Below are positions 5,726 through 9,558 of a DNA stretch of 9,558 nucleotides, piece by piece; positions within the stretch are counted from its first letter, which is position 1, and each line of letters begins with the position of its first letter. The notes under the pieces are model-generated. The model saw only the letters and a program-made list of their open reading frames with translations. It did no database searches and was not told where the DNA came from. Origin of the DNA: an uncultured Ignavibacteriota bacterium (GTDB lineage: Bacteria; Bacteroidota; Ignavibacteria; Tepidaquicellales; Tepidaquicellaceae); the NCBI GenBank assembly GCA_937915485.1, contig CALGII010000133.1, positions 1 through 9,558 of the forward strand. Reading direction: 5' to 3'. The translations under genes were made by a program, and so were the position numbers.

Positions 5726-7474
5726 CTAAGCCGAGGGCAGTATCACGGTGAACAGGCTTCCTTTTCCTTCTTCGCTTTCAACGGAAATTGTTCCGCCGAG
5801 TTTGCTAACATATTCTTTAACGAGCGTCATTCCGAGTCCTGTTCCCGTTTCGTTATACGTCCCTGCGCGGAACGACTTCTTGTTCAGGTTGAATATGTTA
5901 TCGCTGATTTCCTTACTCATTCCGATACCCGTGTCACGAACGGATATCAGGATGTTTCCTCCGTTGTGTTTTTCGGCGGTCAAACTGACAGTTCCCCCCG
6001 GATTAGTAAATTTCAGGGCGTTAGAAAGCAGGTTTCGCAAAACAACACTAAGCATTGACCTGTCGGTGAGCACTAACAAATCGTGCGCGACAGATTTTTC
6101 AATATTGATTTTCTTATGGTCGGCAGTATGCTGAATTTGTCCGGTGATTTCTTCTGTAAGCCTGAACAACGGCACGCTCTCCTGATTTACCGTGGTTTTG
6201 CCTTTTTGTATAAGCGACCAGTCGAGAAGGTTCTCGAGCAGATTATATAAATTGTGGGATGCCTTGTTCATCTTAAGGGCAATCGAGTATAACTCGTCTT
6301 TACTGAGTTCATCGATGTCTTCGGCAATCAATCCCGTGTATCCGAGCACTACATTGAAAGCGTTTTTTAAGTCGTGGGAAATAATCGAGAACAGCGTATC
6401 CTTCTCCGAGTTCACCCTCTCGAGTTCTTCATTTTTCGCCTTCAATTCATTTTCGGCTTTTTTCCGGTGTGTTATATCATGTACAACCCCGAGTAAATAA
6501 TAAGAACCGTTGAGATCAATCATCGTTGCTGATAATAGTCCTGTAAGGACCTCTCCGTTTCTCTGCACGAAGGTGTATTCTTTGTTCGTCAACGAACCCT
6601 TTTTCCTAATCTCCTCCATCATTCGTTCCCTGTCTTCTGCGTTTTTCCATACGTCCAACTCTAAAGATGATTTTCCGATTGCGTACTCTCTTGTATATCC
6701 TGTTACAGAGCAGAAAGCGTCGTTAACGTTTACAATCACGGCGTCGGTCATCCGCGTAATCAATGCGGCGTCGGGGCTCGTGTTGAACACGGATTCAAAG
6801 TGAACTTTCGCGTTATGTATCTCTTCGTTAAGTTTCTGGTTAACCATTATTATCAGGCAGAAAGTAAACAGCATGCTCGAAGAAATCGCGTCAATGTATA
6901 AAAACACGTTGCTGAAATTTATCGAAAATGGGTCAAAAGAAGAGAAGTCAAATATCGCGGTAATCGCTCTGAATACGTAGTACGAACCGTGGATGATTTG
7001 AATCACCGCAAAAAAAGTAGCGGAAGTATAAAGGTGTTTTGTTCTGTATTTAAAAAGCGCAAATGCGGTCGCAAAGGCTATAACGGAAACAGATACGGAA
7101 ATTATTATTGTACGGACGATAATGTCGTCGTTAACGAACGTGAAGAAAAATATAGCAAACACATAAAGTCCGTACAGGGAATATACCGCGATTTTATTTT
7201 CCGTATATCCAAGGAAGCGGGTTATTCCGACGTAGAGAAAAATAAGACCTATCATTATCGACGCGTTCTGGAATAATATCGAATACAAATAAACGCCCGG
7301 GAAACTTCTTAAGTAAAGAAACGTGAATCCGACTGCAATGAATATACTCCAAGCAAGCCACCACCCGATTCCTTTGATTGTTCTGTTTGAGTAGAACTGC
7401 AGCAGCAGGACGGCTATCTGAACAAGGTTAACAACAATGATAACCAGTGATAATGTAGGTAAATCTATATGCAC
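5726..7474 (-). CDS. Membrane sensor histidine kinase: seven-helix N-terminus, PAS, HisKA, HATPase_c
   Basis: This 582-residue inner-membrane sensor has about seven hydrophobic helices, roughly at residues 8-27, 38-56, 62-85, 95-113, 119-141, 150-170 and 190-212. A PAS domain follows (about 223-337: NTSPDAALITR, NDAFCSVTGYTREYAIGK, GVVHDITHRKKAE), then a short coiled segment (338-358). The dimerisation helix carries SHDLKN at 366-371, with H367 as phospho-acceptor. The ATPase domain is complete: N box NLLSNALKF at 481-489, G1 box RDTGIGM at 513-519, G2 box TGTGLGM at 543-549. There is no receiver domain and no response regulator gene in the window, so the partner is elsewhere. The start is GTG; a stop lies three codons upstream, and GGAG precedes it by ten bases. 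It lies upstream of, and co-directional with, the T9SS propeller gene, and divergent from the protease-like gene. The signal sensed is unknown. Confidence 0.93.
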   Translation of the reverse strand: MHIDLPTLSLVIIVVNLVQIAVLLLQFYSNRTIKGIGWWLAWSIFIAVGFTFLYLRSFPGVYLYSILFQNASIMIGLIFLYVGITRFLGYTENKIAVYSLYGLYVFAIFFFTFVNDDIIVRTIIISVSVSVIAFATAFALFKYRTKHLYTSATFFAVIQIIHGSYYVFRAITAIFDFSSFDPFSINFSNVFLYIDAISSSMLFTFCLIIMVNQKLNEEIHNAKVHFESVFNTSPDAALITRMTDAVIVNVNDAFCSVTGYTREYAIGKSSLELDVWKNAEDRERMMEEIRKKGSLTNKEYTFVQRNGEVLTGLLSATMIDLNGSYYLLGVVHDITHRKKAENELKAKNEELERVNSEKDTLFSIISHDLKNAFNVVLGYTGLIAEDIDELSKDELYSIALKMNKASHNLYNLLENLLDWSLIQKGKTTVNQESVPLFRLTEEITGQIQHTADHKKINIEKSVAHDLLVLTDRSMLSVVLRNLLSNALKFTNPGGTVSLTAEKHNGGNILISVRDTGIGMSKEISDNIFNLNKKSFRAGTYNETGTGLGMTLVKEYVSKLGGTISVESEEGKGSLFTVILPSA

Positions 7475-7585
7475 TTTCTTTTAACTCCAAACTTAAAGTT
7501 ACAAATTCCAGTCTTAATTTAAAATTCGTTTCAGCGGTAGCGCGTCGCCCAGTAATGCAAATTGCGGTAAATATGATGCTTATAT

Positions 7586-7607
7586 CGTGTAACTTAATAA
7601 TTACACG
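7586..7607. promoter_or_regulatory. Inverted repeat in the kinase/retropepsin divergent intergenic region
   Basis: CGTGTAA (7586-7592), an eight-base AT-rich spacer, TTACACG (7601-7607): perfect seven-base arms. GATGC at 7575-7579 and GCATC at 7607-7611 add a second, outer inverted pair. It lies 38 bases before the plus-strand ATG and 111 bases before the minus-strand GTG, so it could be an operator for either. I saw no clear Bacteroidota promoter for either gene here. Confidence 0.4.
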
Positions 7608-7645
7608 CATCGTAAAATAGATAACAAACAGGGAAAGGGCGTATT

Positions 7646-8587
7646 ATGCTCGCGAAATCATTTCTAACTGCAGTTTGCGTTGTTATTCTTTTCGGGACAA
7701 ATGATATTACCGGCCGCAATAATCCCGAACCTCACAAGTTTCATTTTCAACTAATAAACAACAAGGTGGTTGTTCCCGTCAATATTGGCGATTCCCGGAC
7801 TTTAAATCTAATACTTGACAGCGGATTCGGATTTGACGGCATAATACTCTTCAAGGGTGACCTTGCTGATTCAATAAATCTTTCAGGAAGTGTAAACGCG
7901 CAATTGCCCGGAGCGGGAGACGGTCCGCCGACGCCTGTCGTAATGTCAGATTCGATGACATTCCGTTCGGGAACGTGCGAGTTCAAAAACCAAAGAATAA
8001 TCATATTACAGAATGACAAATTCGCAAACTCTCCGACCGACGGTGTAATCGGGTATTCGTATTTCGGGCATTACAAAGTCGAAATAGATTATGACAGCAA
8101 GACGATAACGCTTCACGACCCTGCGGAAAAGACGGATGAATCGGAATACGAAGTAATTCCGCTCACCTTCAATCGAAACAACTGGCCCTTTCTGAAGATT
8201 AAAGTCGCCGTCGGCGAAGAAGAGCCGATTGAACTGAATGTTTATATCGACTACGCTTCAAGCCTTGCGGTTGAACTTCCAATAAAGGAGGGAATGAAAA
8301 TTCAGATGCCGGAAAAATTCGAAGGTGATTTCAACGGATTCGGATTCAGCGGCGACGTCAAGGGGAAGACCGCTAGGGTATCGAGGGTCATTCTGGGTAA
8401 ATACACGCTGCATAATGTTACCGCGACATTCTTCGAAGGCATCTCCCGTTCAAAAAGCAAAGACGCAGACGGTGTGATTTCAAACGATTTGTTGCGGAGG
8501 TTTAACCTTATATTCGATTTCGGCGGCAGCAGGCTGCTGATAAAGCCAAACAACTCTTTCGACGAAATGTTCGAGGTGTTCAGGTAG
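7646..8587 (+). CDS. Exported two-lobed retropepsin-like aspartyl protease homologue, second active-site motif degenerate
   Basis: The 313-residue protein starts with a signal-like stretch (residues 5-17, FLTAVCVVILFG), so it is probably exported. Two retropepsin-type lobes follow. Lobe 1 (about 32-158) has LNLILDSGFG with the catalytic Asp D58 in D-S-G, and closes with DGVIGYSYFGHYKVEIDY at 132-149. Lobe 2 (about 170-302) has the equivalent LNVYIDYASS with D202-Y-A, and closes with DGVISNDLLRRFNLIFDF. Bacterial proteins of this kind (Asp_protease_2 type) usually carry D-[ST]-G. Here the second lobe keeps Asp but lost the Ser/Thr and Gly, which may reduce or abolish activity, or leave a binding protein. 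AAAGGG six bases before the ATG supports the start. It converges on the RiPP genes, leaving a 26-base gap with no strong terminator. Family assignment is firm; activity is uncertain. Confidence 0.85.
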   Translation: MLAKSFLTAVCVVILFGTNDITGRNNPEPHKFHFQLINNKVVVPVNIGDSRTLNLILDSGFGFDGIILFKGDLADSINLSGSVNAQLPGAGDGPPTPVVMSDSMTFRSGTCEFKNQRIIILQNDKFANSPTDGVIGYSYFGHYKVEIDYDSKTITLHDPAEKTDESEYEVIPLTFNRNNWPFLKIKVAVGEEEPIELNVYIDYASSLAVELPIKEGMKIQMPEKFEGDFNGFGFSGDVKGKTARVSRVILGKYTLHNVTATFFEGISRSKSKDADGVISNDLLRRFNLIFDFGGSRLLIKPNNSFDEMFEVFR

Positions 8588-8613
8588 AATTCGCGGATAT
8601 CCTGATATAAAAT

Positions 8614-8904
8614 TTACTTCCTGTTCTTCACGAGCAGTAATTCGCGTGTATTGAAATTGATTTCCCAGTGGTGACCTTTCGCGCCTTTCCATTCGTACTT
8701 CGCACTCGCATCATCCCACCATTTCTGGAATTTCGTAGCAGTCTCGCCCATATCCTGCACGATGCGGTCGTAGAGCGGATGCTTCGGTTCATTCAGGCTT
8801 CTGAAAAGTTCGTTAAGTCCGTTCTTTCTTTCGAACAGATATTTAATTTCGTCTCTTTCGGCTTCCGTAACGAGGCCGACGACTGTTTTATTTTCTTTTT
8901 TCAT
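8614..8904 (-). CDS. CXXX repeat peptide modification system protein (small accessory)
   Basis: The 96-residue soluble protein begins MKKENKTVVGLVTEAERDEI and continues with YLFERKNGLNELFRSL, LYDRIVQDMGET, KFQKWWDDASAKYEW and WEINFNTRELLLV. From memory this is the pattern of the small accessory protein found beside maturases of CXXX-repeat peptides in Bacteroidota and Firmicutes; no search was run. Its molecular role is, to my knowledge, not established. There is no signal peptide, membrane segment or cysteine. It overlaps the maturase gene by 17 bases in another frame (its ATG at 8904 lies inside the maturase's last codons), and no Shine-Dalgarno sequence is evident, so translational coupling is likely. 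The retropepsin-like gene faces it on the other strand. Confidence 0.85.
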   Translation of the reverse strand: MKKENKTVVGLVTEAERDEIKYLFERKNGLNELFRSLNEPKHPLYDRIVQDMGETATKFQKWWDDASAKYEWKGAKGHHWEINFNTRELLLVKNRK

Positions 8905-9558
8905 TTGAATTAAAGTATTTAAAATCCTGAATAGAGAATTTATTTTTCACCGCAATTTCAAACGGGTCGTCATAATTTATTTCCGAAATTTCCCTGTAAG
9001 CAGCGCCACGATACTTTATCTCCTTTAGTTTGTTCAGGAACAATCTTGACGCTTCTCTTTCAGCGTGCGCCGTTCTGCACTGCTGCCAGGACGGAATGTT
9101 TATTTCCGATGTGAGTTTTTTATTAAGATAAACGCAGCGTCTGCACTGATAGGCGTCGCAAATTCTGCACACGGGCGAGTATTTTATTTCGAGCAGACGC
9201 CTGTTCCGGATTGCGGGTTCACTGCCGATATTACCGACGGCGTTATCCGCGCCTTCATAATAAAACGCGGGGCAGACGTACAGTTTTCCGTCGGGCGCCG
9301 CGGTGACATGGGAAACACCCGCGCCGCAGTTATTCATACTATCGAGCATTATCCTGTCAGTAAGGAAATTCATTTCCGGAAAAGCGATTTCCCCTTTCTT
9401 CGCGAAAATATTCTTCGAAATTTTTTCAATCTGATTCCTGTAAACGGTCACATCGGTTTTTTTCAGATTTTCCATATCCCTTAATACAAGGTTTATCCTG
9501 CTACAATGGGAGGAAAGTTTTCCCGTTAACGCTTTCAGTTCCTTTAATTCGCTTACGC
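8888..9558 (-). CDS. CXXX repeat peptide maturase, SPASM-like Cys domain; N-terminus beyond window
   Basis: The frame is open from the stop at 8888-8890 to the right edge (222 residues), so the gene is 5'-truncated. The Met at 9475 is internal: the 27 residues before it (including LSSHCSRINLVLRDMENL) fit the family's pre-SPASM region. Numbered from that Met, EMNFLTDRIMLDSMNNCGAG (34-53) leads into a seven-cysteine SPASM-like domain at C50, C68, C103, C106, C111, C114 and C133. C50-x12-G-x4-C68 matches the SPASM opening; the centre is CX2CX4CX2C, in CRICDAYQCRRC. APDGKLYVCPAFYY, SEINIPSWQQC and AHAERE are family hallmarks. Such cysteines typically bind auxiliary iron-sulphur clusters. The visible part lacks a radical SAM CX3CX2C core; as I recall, the family acts beside a separate radical SAM enzyme. 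Expected role: modification of a ribosomally made CXXX-repeat peptide. It is probably in one operon with the downstream accessory gene. Confidence 0.88.
   Translation of the reverse strand, partial: VSELKELKALTGKLSSHCSRINLVLRDMENLKKTDVTVYRNQIEKISKNIFAKKGEIAFPEMNFLTDRIMLDSMNNCGAGVSHVTAAPDGKLYVCPAFYYEGADNAVGNIGSEPAIRNRRLLEIKYSPVCRICDAYQCRRCVYLNKKLTSEINIPSWQQCRTAHAEREASRLFLNKLKEIKYRGAAYREISEINYDDPFEIAVKNKFSIQDFKYFNSNEKRK

Noticed and set aside
5748..6803. Several plus-strand open frames opposite the kinase
   Set aside because: They are antisense to intact PAS, HisKA and ATPase motifs and have no ribosome sites or family features.
7488..7495. TAAGTTTG, a full TAnnTTTG match just before the kinase
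   Set aside because: It would place the transcript start about seven bases from the GTG and after the GGAG ribosome site, and there is no TTG at the expected upstream spacing.
8588..8613. ATATC-CT-GATAT hairpin as a terminator between the protease-like and RiPP genes
   Set aside because: The stem is five AT-rich pairs with a two-base loop; too weak to call.
8668..8913. Plus-strand open frame of 81 codons opposite the accessory RiPP gene
   Set aside because: The minus strand carries the recognisable family sequence; the plus frame has none.
8588..9558. Search for the CXXX-repeat precursor peptide
   Set aside because: No frame in the window shows cysteine every fourth residue; the precursor, if present, lies beyond the right edge.

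Overview
This looks like a chromosomal window from a Bacteroidota-type bacterium, most likely the Ignavibacteria/Chlorobi side. The best evidence is a textbook type IX secretion (T9SS) C-terminal sorting domain on the gene at 4085-5545 (QNYPNPFNP near its start, GIYFCSL and KLILLK near its end). Two further pointers are Bacteroidota-style promoters (TTG, about 20 bases, TAnnTTTG) and several starts with little or no Shine-Dalgarno sequence. The phylum call is inference; no rRNA or other universal marker is present. I saw no tRNA, rRNA, CRISPR array, insertion sequence or phage gene.

Layout, left to right. (1) 1-1120, minus: a secreted repeat protein with Asp-box (BNR) beta-propeller units; its C-terminus lies off the left edge. 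(2) 1324-1779, plus: a four-helix membrane protein resembling a piece of haem-copper oxidase subunit I. (3) 2000-2818, plus: a class I SAM methyltransferase, ending at a strong bidirectional hairpin. (4) 2870-3913, minus: a YahK-like zinc aldehyde reductase. (5) 4085-5545, minus: a T9SS-exported propeller of seven Asp-box-type units, six of them spaced exactly 51 residues apart. (6) 5726-7474, minus: a 7TM-PAS histidine kinase with no response regulator beside it. (7) 7646-8587, plus: an exported two-lobed retropepsin-like protein whose second catalytic motif is degenerate. (8) 8614-8904 and 8888-9558, minus: two overlapping genes recognised as the modification protein and the SPASM-like maturase of a CXXX-repeat peptide (RiPP) system. 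The maturase runs off the right edge.

The most notable content is the right-hand RiPP locus. The two genes overlap by 17 bases and are probably translated together. No CXXX-repeat precursor and no radical SAM core enzyme is visible, so both should lie beyond position 9558 if the system is complete. The apparent maturase start at 9475 is an internal Met: the frame stays open to the window edge and the extra residues look like the family's own N-terminal half.

Most other genes look like single-gene units. The kinase lies upstream of, and in the same direction as, the T9SS propeller gene, but a good promoter overlapped by a perfect palindrome separates them. All intergenic gaps are shorter than 300 bases. 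The two divergent gaps (1121-1323 and 7475-7645) hold the promoter or operator candidates listed.
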